From Candidatus Colicola faecequi (GTDB lineage: Bacteria > Bacteroidota > Bacteroidia > Bacteroidales > Paludibacteraceae), in the NCBI GenBank assembly GCA_018064985.1, contig JAGHUE010000166.1, positions 1 through 32,812 of the forward strand: DNA of 32,812 bases, written 5' to 3'. A program made the position numbers and the translations under genes. Under the pieces are notes generated by a model. That model had not been told where the DNA came from, made no database searches, and saw only the letters and a program-made list of their open reading frames with translations. Below, in pieces: positions 8,561 through 18,586 of this stretch (position 1 is its first letter; the number at the start of each line of letters is the position of its first letter).

Positions 8561-10528
8561 ATGATAAAGAAAAAATCAGAATTGGAAAAACTGAGCCTCG
8601 ACGAACTGCAGGCAATGGCCGCTGAAGTAGGCGTGCAGATGAAGAAAAACCAGACGCGCGACGAGCTCGTGCTGGCGATCATCGACAAGCAGGCCGACAT
8701 TCACGCAGAGGGCGTTCAGGCGAAAGTGGACCAGCAGGAAAAGAAGAAGCGCACCCGCATCAGCGTGAAGCAGACCGCAGCCGAGAAAGTGTCGCTCCGC
8801 CATATGAAAGGCGGTCCGCAGGCCATCGGTCAGGTGAGCGAAGTGGAGCAGCTGGAGGCGCAGAAAAAACAGCGCGAAGAGGAGAAGCAGATTCTCAAAG
8901 AACGCAAGGAACGCAAGAAGCAGAAAGCAACCGTGACCAACCGTCCGGAAGGGCTTTTCGACGAACAGGCGCTCAATACCGCTGCACAGGAGATGATGCA
9001 GCCCACCTATTCGGCACAGACTTATGTGGCACCTCAATACGATGAACCGCAGTATGCAGAGGAGCAGCCGATGGCAGCGCCCGAGTACATAGGCGAACCC
9101 TACCCCGGCGAAGAGGTTTACTACGGCGAGCCGCAAGAAGATGGCTATTATGAGGACGGCCCGATGGAGCAATATCCGGAACAGGAAGAGCCCGAGATGA
9201 GCGAAGAGATGCGCCGGGAAGAGGCACGCAAAGCCGCTCGCGAGGCTGCTTTGCTGGCTTTCGAAGACGATTGGTCGTGGAAGAAAAAACGCGACAAGAA
9301 AAAGAACCGTCAGCAGGAACAGCCGGCTCCTCAGCCCCAGGCACAAGTGCAGCAGGAAGAGGAGATCATGCCGGAAGAACCGGCAGCCGCCCAAATGCCT
9401 GATTACGACTTCGGCGATTACGTTTGCGGAAACGGAACGCTGGAAATGACGCCGGAAGGCTTCGGTTTCCTCCGCTCGGCCGACTACAACTACATCACAT
9501 CGCCCGACGATATTTACGTTTCAGCGCAACAGATCAAGCAATGGGGTCTGCGTCCGGGTGACACGGTAGAGTGCACTATCCGTCCGCCGAAAGAGGGAGA
9601 GAAATTTTTCCCGATGAACAGAGTGCTCAGCATCAACGGCCTCACCCCGGAACAAGCGCGCGACCGAGTAGCGTTCGAGCACTTGACTCCACTCTTTCCC
9701 GATAAGAAATTCCGCCTTTGCACGGGCCATAACGACCCACTCAGCTGCCGAGTAATCGACCTTTTTGCACCTATCGGCAAAGGTCAGCGCGGCTTGATCG
9801 TAGCACAGCCCAAAACCGGCAAGACCGTGCTGCTCAAAGAGATAGCCAATGCCATCTCGGCAAATCATCCGGAAGTTTATATGATCGTACTGCTCATCGA
9901 CGAGCGTCCGGAGGAAGTGACCGACATGCAACGTTCCGTTCGCGCGGAGGTGATTGCATCAACGTTCGACGAACCGGCAGAGAACCACGTGAAGGTAGCC
10001 AATATCGTGCACGAAAAAGCCAAGCGACTGGTAGAATCCGGCCACGACGTAGTAATCTTGCTCGACTCTATCACCCGTCTGGCTCGCGCTTACAACACCG
10101 TTTCGCCCGCATCGGGCAAGGTGCTCTCCGGCGGTGTGGAAGCCTCGGCTCTCCACAAACCCAAGCGCTTCTTCGGTGCAGCCCGCAACATTGAAGACGG
10201 AGGTTCGCTCACCATCATCGCAACGGCTCTTACAGAAACCGGCAGCAAGATGGACGACGTGATTTTCGAGGAATTCAAGGGCACGGGCAACATGGAACTC
10301 CAGCTCGACCGTCGCCTTTCGAACAAGCGCGTATTCCCGGCCGTAGACATTATGGCCAGCTCCACTCGCCGCGACGACCTTCTTCTGGCTCCGGAGATTC
10401 TGCAACGCATGTGGATTCTACGCAGACACCTCTCGGACATGAACTCCATCGAGGCAATGGAATTCCTCAAGGAGCGCATGGAGCGTACCCGCGACAATGA
10501 CGAGTTTCTGGCAAGCATGAACAGCTGA
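8561..10528 (+). CDS. rho: Transcription termination factor Rho with large N-terminal disordered insertion
   Basis: [75 protein letters not shown]. Confidence 0.95.
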   Translation: MIKKKSELEKLSLDELQAMAAEVGVQMKKNQTRDELVLAIIDKQADIHAEGVQAKVDQQEKKKRTRISVKQTAAEKVSLRHMKGGPQAIGQVSEVEQLEAQKKQREEEKQILKERKERKKQKATVTNRPEGLFDEQALNTAAQEMMQPTYSAQTYVAPQYDEPQYAEEQPMAAPEYIGEPYPGEEVYYGEPQEDGYYEDGPMEQYPEQEEPEMSEEMRREEARKAAREAALLAFEDDWSWKKKRDKKKNRQQEQPAPQPQAQVQQEEEIMPEEPAAAQMPDYDFGDYVCGNGTLEMTPEGFGFLRSADYNYITSPDDIYVSAQQIKQWGLRPGDTVECTIRPPKEGEKFFPMNRVLSINGLTPEQARDRVAFEHLTPLFPDKKFRLCTGHNDPLSCRVIDLFAPIGKGQRGLIVAQPKTGKTVLLKEIANAISANHPEVYMIVLLIDERPEEVTDMQRSVRAEVIASTFDEPAENHVKVANIVHEKAKRLVESGHDVVILLDSITRLARAYNTVSPASGKVLSGGVEASALHKPKRFFGAARNIEDGGSLTIIATALTETGSKMDDVIFEEFKGTGNMELQLDRRLSNKRVFPAVDIMASSTRRDDLLLAPEILQRMWILRRHLSDMNSIEAMEFLKERMERTRDNDEFLASMNS

Positions 10529-10530
10529 TT

Positions 10531-10950
10531 ATGAAAATCCTCATTATAAACGGGCCCAACCTGAATCTGCTCGGCAGAAGAGAGCCGGAAATATACGGCA
10601 ACCGCTCTTTTGAGGACTACCTCGAGGAGCTCCGGAACGCACTACCGGAGGCAGAATTGCTCTATGAGCAAACGAACCACGAAGGCGTGATAATAGACCT
10701 GCTGCAGGAATACGGATTCGGGGAAGCAGACGGCATTGTGCTGAACGCCGGTGGATATACGCATACCAGTGTAGCCATCCGCGATGCTGTAAGCGCGATT
10801 GAAGTGCCGGTAGTGGAAGTGCATATCTCTGACACGTCGAAAAGAGAACCCTTCCGGCAGTTTTCCTTCTTGCGCGACGTATGCGCAACCTGCATTCAAG
10901 GCCATGGGCTCAAGGGCTACAAAATGGCAATAGAATATCTTTTACATTAA
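10531..10950 (+). CDS. aroQ: 3-dehydroquinate dehydratase, type II
   Basis: [23 protein letters not shown]...[15 protein letters not shown]...VEVHISD. Confidence 0.95.
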   Translation: MKILIINGPNLNLLGRREPEIYGNRSFEDYLEELRNALPEAELLYEQTNHEGVIIDLLQEYGFGEADGIVLNAGGYTHTSVAIRDAVSAIEVPVVEVHISDTSKREPFRQFSFLRDVCATCIQGHGLKGYKMAIEYLLH

Positions 10951-10959
10951 ATAAAAGCT

Positions 10960-11703
10960 ATGAACAAGAAACTTCTCATACTCTGCTTTGCGCTCCTTTC
11001 CGCCTTCTCGGCAAGCGCACAGAAAGCAATGAACCGCCCTTACGTTGACGACAAACTGTTCCATTTCGGTTTTTCGCTCGGTGTAAACTTCATGGACTAC
11101 TCGATTCACACGGTAGACGAGCCGCTAACAGGCACGCTGCAAGGTGAGAATCTGGGCGAAGCCGCCAATCTGGAAAACACCATGATATATGCCCGATGCA
11201 AATATATGATACCGGGCTTTTCTGTAGGTTTCATCGGTGATCTGCGCCTTTGCGAGTATCTCAACCTGCGCCTTATTCCACAGCTGCATTTTGCCGAGCG
11301 TGACATCACGTACAAATGGGAGACGACCGATGAGGCAGGCAACGAAGAAGAGCACCTGCGCAAGACTTCGCTTCTGTCAATCCCCATCGCCATCCCTCTC
11401 GAGCTCAAATGGTCGGCTCAGCGTTGCGGCAACTACCGCCCTTACGTAACGGTTGGCGGCGGCGTAAGCTACAACTGCTTCGAGAACAAAGAAAAACCGA
11501 TTATCCCGAAGAGACTCGACTATTTCACGGAAATAGGTGCCGGCTGCGATGTATATTTCAGTTGGTTCAAATTCTGCCCGCAGCTCAAGTATCAGTTGGG
11601 ATTCAACGACTTGAGTCCGGAAACACACACCGAATTTCTCAACAGCCAGGCTGTGAAGCGCATGCGTTCTCATATGATCAGCCTCGTATTCAACTTCGAG
11701 TAA
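10960..11703 (+). CDS. porT: PorT-like outer-membrane beta-barrel protein (T9SS-associated)
   Basis: Signal peptide; DDKLFHFGFSLGVNFMDY, beta-barrel pattern, C-terminal ISLVFNFE. Confidence 0.7.
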   Translation: MNKKLLILCFALLSAFSASAQKAMNRPYVDDKLFHFGFSLGVNFMDYSIHTVDEPLTGTLQGENLGEAANLENTMIYARCKYMIPGFSVGFIGDLRLCEYLNLRLIPQLHFAERDITYKWETTDEAGNEEEHLRKTSLLSIPIAIPLELKWSAQRCGNYRPYVTVGGGVSYNCFENKEKPIIPKRLDYFTEIGAGCDVYFSWFKFCPQLKYQLGFNDLSPETHTEFLNSQAVKRMRSHMISLVFNFE

Positions 11704-11707
11704 TCAC

Positions 11708-13117
11708 TTGAAACTGCCCAAAGCCGCCATATTACTTCTGCTCCCGATGCTGATTGCCTGCGAGAACAGGTTGACCGACGATCCGTCGGCCCGCCTCACG
11801 TTTTCGCTCGACACGCTGCGTTTTGACACCGTGTTTACCAATGCCGGCAGCTCTACCCGCACGATAATCATCCGCAATGAGAACAAGCGTGCCCTACAGA
11901 TAAGCAGGGTAAGGATGCAAAGCGGGGAGTCGTTCCGCATCAACCTCGACGGCGAGCAAAAGCCGGACATGCTGCGTGACATCGTGATAGGAGGCGGCGA
12001 TAGTCTGTTCCTTTTCGTAAGAGCTACGATTGACCCCGCTGACAGGGACAAACCCGCATTCATAGAAGACAGAGTAATATTCGAGCTGGGCGAGCAGAAA
12101 CAGGAACTCGTATTGGAAGCTTACGGATGGGACGTGGAGCTCATTGACAGCCTGTACATCGGGCGTGACACTACCCTACTTGGCAGGAAACCATACCTGG
12201 TAAGAAACGGCATCTACATAGACAAAGGCGCCCTGCTGAGCATTGCTCCCGGTTGCCGATTCTACATGCACGACACGGCGAAAGTGGTTTGCCTGGGAGG
12301 CATCAGCGCATGCGGTACGCTAGAAGAGCCGGTTTGGTTCGGCAGCGACCGTCTGGATGATATATACGAGGGCATCCGCTATATATACGTAGGCGGCAAA
12401 TGGAACGGCATTTATCTCTCTGAGCCGGACAGCGTAAGACTGGATTACACGGAGATAGTTTCCGGGCAGATTGCGCTTTACGTATACGGCAGCGGGAAAG
12501 AGCACCTGAGCCTCAGCAACTGCCGCATACACAATCACTCAGTTTACGGCCTGGCTCTGCTGGACGTAGATGCCAACGTAGTCAATACGGAGATTTCCAA
12601 CTGCGCAGAGTATTGCGTTTATGCCTCGGGAGGCAAGCACAATTTCGTGCATACCACTATTGCGTCGTTCTTCAACTACACACAATACGTCATCCAGACA
12701 ACCCACCGAAATGACAATGTTTCACCGTTCTTCATCAACAACATCTCGAAGAACCGCAGGAAAACAGAGGTGAGGATGTACAACTCCATCATCGCAGGCG
12801 TGAAGCAGAACAGCCTGATGCTGGCTACGCCACTCGGCGACTATTACTCGGGCGAATTCGCTTACTCTTACCTGCAGACCGACACACTCGGACAACGCTT
12901 CGCTCACGACAACGTTTATGCTCAGAAACGCGACACGACGCTTTTCGTTTGCGACCTATATAAGGACAAGGAGCAGTATTACGACTTCCGCCTTGATTCA
13001 CTCTCTCCTGCACGGGACATAGCGGACTCGCTCATTGCGACGCGCTACCCGCTCGATCGCCTTGGCAAGAACCGCCTGGAAGACGGGAAGCCAGATGCAG
13101 GATGCTACGAGTATTAA
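11708..13117 (+). CDS. Lipoprotein with predicted right-handed beta-helix domain (TTG start)
   Basis: Lipobox MLIAC; WNGIYLSEPDSVRLDYTEIVSGQIALYVYGSGKEHLSLSNCRIHNHSVYGL parallel beta-helix pattern; ends LGKNRLEDGKPDAGCYEY. Confidence 0.7.
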   Translation: MKLPKAAILLLLPMLIACENRLTDDPSARLTFSLDTLRFDTVFTNAGSSTRTIIIRNENKRALQISRVRMQSGESFRINLDGEQKPDMLRDIVIGGGDSLFLFVRATIDPADRDKPAFIEDRVIFELGEQKQELVLEAYGWDVELIDSLYIGRDTTLLGRKPYLVRNGIYIDKGALLSIAPGCRFYMHDTAKVVCLGGISACGTLEEPVWFGSDRLDDIYEGIRYIYVGGKWNGIYLSEPDSVRLDYTEIVSGQIALYVYGSGKEHLSLSNCRIHNHSVYGLALLDVDANVVNTEISNCAEYCVYASGGKHNFVHTTIASFFNYTQYVIQTTHRNDNVSPFFINNISKNRRKTEVRMYNSIIAGVKQNSLMLATPLGDYYSGEFAYSYLQTDTLGQRFAHDNVYAQKRDTTLFVCDLYKDKEQYYDFRLDSLSPARDIADSLIATRYPLDRLGKNRLEDGKPDAGCYEY

Positions 13118-13180
13118 CAAAAACGGACACCTTAGGAAGACAGTCCGAGCGATTACAATAGTTACAATTACAAATAGCAA

Positions 13181-13210
13181 AAAAACGCCCCGAGCAATCG
13201 GAGCGTTTTT
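13181..13210. terminator. Bidirectional intrinsic terminator between convergent genes
   Basis: AAAAACGCcCCGA-gcaa-TCGGaGCGTTTTT. Confidence 0.85.
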
Positions 13211-13252
13211 TTGTTTTTACCGGGCAGAGCCGGAAATATCTGAACGGAAGAA

Positions 13253-14677
13253 TCAGAGCAGCTGATAAACCGGACGAGCCACGCGGTCGAAGGTATTCTT
13301 CACGTTGTTCTCGTTGAATTCCATCAGCATGCTTGCGTCAGAGCGAGCGGGAGCCTGTGCTCTCTCATAATGTACATTACCAGTGAATGAAGCGGTAACG
13401 GTGCTGCCGTTGAGCGTACGAGCATTGATAGAGAAACCGCCATCCGTTACAGTAACAGTACCGGAAACGAGCAGCCACTGCGAATAGATATAGAGAGAAG
13501 TATTCTTCTGGTAAACGTAATAGAGCTGCGAACCGTCGATAGAGAATTCAGCATCGTTGCGCTCGCCAGCAAGCACATCACCCACCTGTGCAGAAGCAGA
13601 GGTCACGATGTTGTAGGTGCCAGCCGGGATAGAAGTGCTGCCAGTAGGAAGCGCTACATAGAACTGGACGTATGGGAACATCGAAGTATTCTGAACTGTA
13701 GCAACCGGTTGATCAAGGTTGTATGCAGAAACGAGCATCATCGTGTAACCATTCTGGGCAGCATATTGACCGGCAGCGAAAGTAAGAGTAAGGTCGGCAG
13801 CAGGTGCACCTTCTTCAGGATAGGTTTCAGCAACCGGAACAAGTTCCACACCACCATGCTTGGTATCTTCTCCACCCTTAGTGCCTTCTACAACGGGAAG
13901 CTTAGCCGCATTGAGGACAGGATAGTAGGTGTCAACAGCAGTAACCCAAGCTACGATTTCGCAGTTTTCAGCCACCCATTTGCTATCCATTTCGATGTCG
14001 TATTCAGCTACAGCAACACGCTTTTCAAACATAACCGCCTCGCCGAGTGCAGGAGTAGCATAGGTGCGGATGGTATGAGTATGGGTAAACTTTCTCCAAC
14101 CTTCCCAAGAGCCAGTATAATCCTCCTGACGGCCCTGCATACCGCTTTCGGTAACACCGAGAGTAAGGAATACGCCGTCAAGCGTCTCATCACCGGTCTT
14201 AACAGTAGCCTTAACATGGAGATTGCCGGTGGAGGCATCATAGGAGCGCTCCAAACTGATGCAGCAGTTGCTGGTAGTCTCCTGCTTCTTCATAACAGCA
14301 GCAGTATAATAAGGATGGTAAGCACGTGACTTAGTACCTTCAACGGTATAAGAATAACGGTTGATAGAGATATTAGGAGCACCCTGTACATTGAGCTTCT
14401 TACCGATTACAGAAGAACCGGAGATGGTGTAATCATCAGAACCGAAGCCATAGTGATTGCTGACCCAAACAATATTGTCGGGATCCTTGCTGTATTCAGC
14501 ATAAATCTGATCCATACCACCCGGGCAATAGCCACAATCAGCACCTGTAAAGTGCTCGATGAGCTGAACACGCGGATAAGTTGTTCCTACAGGATCGGGA
14601 GCATTGTTGCCACCGTCGCATGCCGTAAAAATCAAGCCGGCAGCAAAAGCGAGAAAGAAATAGAGATTTTTTTTCAT
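13253..14677 (-). CDS. Omp28-related lipoprotein, thioredoxin-like CxxC
   Basis: Lipobox LIFTAC; VQLIEHFTGADCGYCPGGMDQIYAEY. Confidence 0.75.
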   Translation of the reverse strand: MKKNLYFFLAFAAGLIFTACDGGNNAPDPVGTTYPRVQLIEHFTGADCGYCPGGMDQIYAEYSKDPDNIVWVSNHYGFGSDDYTISGSSVIGKKLNVQGAPNISINRYSYTVEGTKSRAYHPYYTAAVMKKQETTSNCCISLERSYDASTGNLHVKATVKTGDETLDGVFLTLGVTESGMQGRQEDYTGSWEGWRKFTHTHTIRTYATPALGEAVMFEKRVAVAEYDIEMDSKWVAENCEIVAWVTAVDTYYPVLNAAKLPVVEGTKGGEDTKHGGVELVPVAETYPEEGAPAADLTLTFAAGQYAAQNGYTMMLVSAYNLDQPVATVQNTSMFPYVQFYVALPTGSTSIPAGTYNIVTSASAQVGDVLAGERNDAEFSIDGSQLYYVYQKNTSLYIYSQWLLVSGTVTVTDGGFSINARTLNGSTVTASFTGNVHYERAQAPARSDASMLMEFNENNVKNTFDRVARPVYQLL

Positions 14678-14714
14678 ATAGATTTGTTTTTGAAGTTTTG
14701 CGGGGAAGAACCGA

Positions 14715-15215
14715 TTACTCAGCGTAACGGTAGATTACCTTGATATTGAGTTCGCGGTTGTAGTTCTGGAACTTGTAATTAACCGTATAATCACCAGCCT
14801 TAGCAGGGGTATAGTGCGTATACCAATCGGCTTTGTCAGCACCCATCATATTGTAATCAATATCCTGCGAAAGTTCGCCATCACCCGGCACACATTGCTG
14901 ACCGGCACAAAGTTCGTCTTTCTGACCAGCCTCGGAACGGGTAATGGTTACGCGGAATGCCTTGACACCCTGAATAGTACCACGTACACCCATCTGAACG
15001 GCACCGCTGAGCGAAGGCTCAGCCTCAGTAACGATAATGGTGGTATCCGATGCTACAGGAACATTCGCCAACGTTACAACCATGGAAGAAGTTTTGGATT
15101 TGTCGAGGAATTCGGGCGTTTCATCTTCCGGATTAGGAGTCGGTTCGTCCGGACCACAAGCTGCGAACGCAGCAAGCATTGCGCAGCTCAAAAATACATA
15201 GAAAAACTTTTTCAT
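14715..15215 (-). CDS. Small lipoprotein in the Omp28/TlpA operon
   Basis: MKKFFYVFLSCAMLAAFAAC lipobox; start placed at internal Met 25 of the track ORF. Confidence 0.65.
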   Translation of the reverse strand: MKKFFYVFLSCAMLAAFAACGPDEPTPNPEDETPEFLDKSKTSSMVVTLANVPVASDTTIIVTEAEPSLSGAVQMGVRGTIQGVKAFRVTITRSEAGQKDELCAGQQCVPGDGELSQDIDYNMMGADKADWYTHYTPAKAGDYTVNYKFQNYNRELNIKVIYRYAE

Positions 15216-15237
15216 ATTTTCAATTAAATTTTGATTA

Positions 15238-16074
15238 TCAGAAGAGTTTGAGCAGCTCCACATCGTGCACCTCACGGGTGGCTGCATCCATCAGGACACC
15301 GACGACAGAGCAATTCTGCATGTTGATTGCTTGACCATTGTTCATCTCAGGCACCTGGAAGGCTGTAACCTGCATACCGTTGGCGGGTTGATTGACAAGG
15401 AGAGACAAAGGAGCGCCCCAGACATCGTCGAAGAGGCTTGCACGAAGCACATGGTTGTGAGTGTAAGCCATGTTGGTAGAGCCATCGGGCATCATCTGCG
15501 GGCCAGCGATATCATCTTCCACCAGAAGAAGCATCAAACGAAGGTTGAGCTCCTTACCCGTACGGCTATCGTTTGAAGAAAGCGCCTCCGCGTGGTAGGC
15601 TACAGTGATACTGCGATCCTGCACAGAAGCGAGCGAGAGCTGCACACGGCCTTCCTTTTCCTTGAGGATGGAGGCAGACACCAAAGCCGGCCAGGAAGTG
15701 TAGTCCTGCAAACCGGAGTTGAGGTTGACAACACCCGTTGGGAAAGCCGTAGTGGAGGTACCCCCGAGCGCTTTGTAAATCGTGTCTGCAGCTGGGCAAG
15801 TGTAGTCGTACTCGGCAATAGTCGTCTGACAGAACGTATTGGATTTCGGGTGCATTTCTACCACAACGAAATTGTCGGGATACAAATTCAGAAGATCGTG
15901 CGCCATAACTGCCGCATTGGGGCAGTTGACACAGAGGAAGCCTGTAAATTCGGCAAGAAACGCACGGCTTTGGGGCTCAGAACTGCCCATAGGGATGAGC
16001 TGTTCATCGGACGGAATCACCTGGCAGCCAATAAGCAGCAAAGCTGCAGCAAAGAGAGAAATCAGTTTTTTCAT
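15238..16074 (-). CDS. Omp28-related lipoprotein, thioredoxin-like CxxC
   Basis: Lipobox LLLIGC; AFLAEFTGFLCVNCPNAAVMAHDLLNLYPDNFVVVEMHP. Confidence 0.7.
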   Translation of the reverse strand: MKKLISLFAAALLLIGCQVIPSDEQLIPMGSSEPQSRAFLAEFTGFLCVNCPNAAVMAHDLLNLYPDNFVVVEMHPKSNTFCQTTIAEYDYTCPAADTIYKALGGTSTTAFPTGVVNLNSGLQDYTSWPALVSASILKEKEGRVQLSLASVQDRSITVAYHAEALSSNDSRTGKELNLRLMLLLVEDDIAGPQMMPDGSTNMAYTHNHVLRASLFDDVWGAPLSLLVNQPANGMQVTAFQVPEMNNGQAINMQNCSVVGVLMDAATREVHDVELLKLF

Positions 16075-16084
16075 ATTGCAAGTA

Positions 16085-17800
16085 TTACCAGGTGAAATTA
16101 TACGTTAAATTGATGCCCTCCTGCTTTGGGACATATCGGCAAACGCCACCGGAGCAATTATAACCGGCTCGCGTCTTGGTATAGCCGAGCATCACACGAT
16201 GAGCATTTTTCTGATAGGTAGCCCCAATGGTGTAATAATGCTGATTGGTAGCCTCTTCGGTCGCACCGATATTGTACATCCATTGGGCAGAAAGCATGAG
16301 CTGTTTCCAAAGGCTGACCTCATAGAGCGCGAAGATCCATTGGCCCTCGTCCTGCTTGGTAAAGAGATATTGAAGTTCGCCGCGCATCTGAACGTTTTTG
16401 TTGAGCGCGTACTTAGCTTCCATGACCGCAATACCCGAACGGATGAGATCACCGTGGCCTTCCACAACAGCCTTATTATAAGTCTGATACATGAGCATTG
16501 CACCAATGTACCATTCTTTGTTGATCTTCTTATTGAGCTCAAGGTTGACGTCGGTATAATACGTCTCTTTGCCCGCGAGCCAGGTGTTGTCTTCCTGCAA
16601 ACCACGGACATGCGAAGCATTGAGCTTGAGGGTGGTTCCGTATTTGCCGCCCATCTTGGTACCGCGCTTCCAGGTGTAACGGATTTCGCCCTGGAAAGCC
16701 CATTCGCCAGCCATCTGCGTAGCATACGGATAGAGGGCCGCAAGCGCATAGGTGTGCTGATTGGCGAAAGCGGGAAGGTGGTTGAGGAATCCGGAAGTGC
16801 CACGAAGCTGACGGTCGGAACGGAAGAACATATTCTCCGAACGCTTGACCTGGCCGATGACGGACATACCTTTCTGCGAATAGCTGAGGGAGGCAAGGAG
16901 CGTCTGACCGGGCTTGAAGCTGTAGGCATTGTCAGCACATGGATCGTTGGCCTTGTAAGCATATTCAAGGAGCGCGTTCCACCCTTTCATCTGGAACTTC
17001 GCGCGCACGTCGCCCGCTCCAACCCATTCGGGCACATTGTACATGTAGTTGTGCCCGTCAATGATGGTCTGAATGGTATCAAACGCCTCGTATTTGCTTA
17101 CGTAACTGCCTCCGAGGGTAAGGTTAGCGCCTGCCTGCTGCATGCGTTCGGACCACTCGGAAACCTGAAGCTCGAGATTGGCTCCAAGTGCAGCATCTTG
17201 CGTATAATTCCAACCCCAAGCGTGATCATCGTAGCAATTCCAATAGCGACGCTGCTTACCGCCAAGGAGCTCGAAGCGGATGCCTTTGTAGGGCGAAAGC
17301 TCGATTTTGCCGCCACGAAGCGAATTGTCTATGCCGAGAGAGCGCTCTTCGTAGAGGCGGAGGATGAGTCCACTGCCAAACTGTCCGTAGACATCACCAA
17401 CAGTGATTTTGCCCCAACGGAACTGGCTGCTGACGTGAAGATGGCCGACGCCATAACCGCGGAAACCGGATTCATAACCCAGCATCGGCCATTCCATGAG
17501 TTCACCACGGAGGGCAGCTTCCAGCCCATTAAACCCGAGTTTGTTCTCCTTGCTGTGATCCCAACGGAGACCTAGATCAAGGTAGGTGTTGCTCAGATGG
17601 TCGATTTTTGCCCAATCGCCTCGGCGATGGGTGCGGTCGGCTTCCACAGATTTCGTAGGAAAGAGACTTTCATGCTGAAGACTACCCACTACATAAACAG
17701 TATCCCCTGCCCAAGAAAGCAGAGGAAACAGCAGCAATGCTCCAAGAAGAAGCCATTGCTTATGCGCGAAAATGTAAGATTTTGTCATAAAACAGTTCAA
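16085..17800 (-). CDS. Outer-membrane beta-barrel protein, DUF6029-like
   Basis: Signal peptide; GFRGYGVGHLHVSSQFRWGKITVGDVYGQFGSGLILRLYEERSLGIDNSLRGGKI; alternating beta-strands through LTYNFTW end. Confidence 0.65.
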   Translation of the reverse strand: MNCFMTKSYIFAHKQWLLLGALLLFPLLSWAGDTVYVVGSLQHESLFPTKSVEADRTHRRGDWAKIDHLSNTYLDLGLRWDHSKENKLGFNGLEAALRGELMEWPMLGYESGFRGYGVGHLHVSSQFRWGKITVGDVYGQFGSGLILRLYEERSLGIDNSLRGGKIELSPYKGIRFELLGGKQRRYWNCYDDHAWGWNYTQDAALGANLELQVSEWSERMQQAGANLTLGGSYVSKYEAFDTIQTIIDGHNYMYNVPEWVGAGDVRAKFQMKGWNALLEYAYKANDPCADNAYSFKPGQTLLASLSYSQKGMSVIGQVKRSENMFFRSDRQLRGTSGFLNHLPAFANQHTYALAALYPYATQMAGEWAFQGEIRYTWKRGTKMGGKYGTTLKLNASHVRGLQEDNTWLAGKETYYTDVNLELNKKINKEWYIGAMLMYQTYNKAVVEGHGDLIRSGIAVMEAKYALNKNVQMRGELQYLFTKQDEGQWIFALYEVSLWKQLMLSAQWMYNIGATEEATNQHYYTIGATYQKNAHRVMLGYTKTRAGYNCSGGVCRYVPKQEGINLTYNFTW

Positions 17801-17805
17801 GCAAA

Positions 17806-17860
17806 AGTCGCATGGAAGTCCACTCTAAGTCCACTGTACGTCCACTGTACGTCCACACGA
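17806..17860. repeat. 11-bp tandem array B (agtccactgta) with AGTCGC anchor
   Basis: agtcgcatgga|agtccactcta|agtccactgta|cgtccactgta|cgtccacacga. Confidence 0.9.
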
Positions 17861-17875
17861 CGAGATGCGCGAAAA

Positions 17876-18352
17876 TCACAGATTTTTGATCAGCTCATAG
17901 AGCTCATCTTCCGCACCGTCGGTGTATCCGGCATGGTTGTGAACCACGTTGCCATTACCATCGAGAACGAAGACATGGGGCACCATTTGAACGTTCATAG
18001 CGCGCTTGAAATCGCCATTCGGATCGAGAAGCACGTCGTATTCCCAGCCGAAACCGTCAACGAGCGGCTTCACCTTATTGGCATCCTGCGCCTGGTCGAT
18101 AGAGACAATGATGACCTTCACTCCAGTCTCATCCTGCCAGTCGGCATAGAGCTCGTGGATGGCTTTGAGTTCGCGCAAACAAGGTTTGCACCAGGTAGCC
18201 CAGAAGGAAATAATCATCGGCTTGCCGCCATTGGAAAGTTCAGCAGTGTTGACAGACTTACCATCGATGTCCTGAAGCGTAACGCTCGGAAGCTCGGCTT
18301 TTGCGGTAAGAACAGCCGCAATAGCCATCATTATCAAAAGAATCTTTTTCAT
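17876..18352 (-). CDS. TlpA-like periplasmic thioredoxin
   Basis: Signal peptide MKKILLIMMAIAAVLTAKA; ISFWATWCKPCLRELKAIHELYADW; VQMVPHVFVLDGNGNVV (cis-Pro). Confidence 0.9.
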   Translation of the reverse strand: MKKILLIMMAIAAVLTAKAELPSVTLQDIDGKSVNTAELSNGGKPMIISFWATWCKPCLRELKAIHELYADWQDETGVKVIIVSIDQAQDANKVKPLVDGFGWEYDVLLDPNGDFKRAMNVQMVPHVFVLDGNGNVVHNHAGYTDGAEDELYELIKNL

Positions 18353-18532
18353 TGTCTTGTTTTTTGAACAGATTTTCGTTTGACCGAAAATTCCAAATAT
18401 CATGCCAAACCGTCAAACATTAACGTTTTGCAACTATCTGCTACAAAATTACAACAAAAAAATCAGTCTCACAAGTTTTAGCATTGCAAAATATCACATA
18501 TGCGGCAGATTTGTTATTTTTCCACGAAAAAC

Positions 18533-18563
18533 TTGCATAAGTGAATAAAAATTAGTAATTTTG
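18533..18563 (+). promoter_or_regulatory. Bacteroidetes-type promoter
   Basis: TTG-N20-TAATTTTG. Confidence 0.8.
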
Positions 18564-18586
18564 CAACAAATTCAAATTGCGCAACT

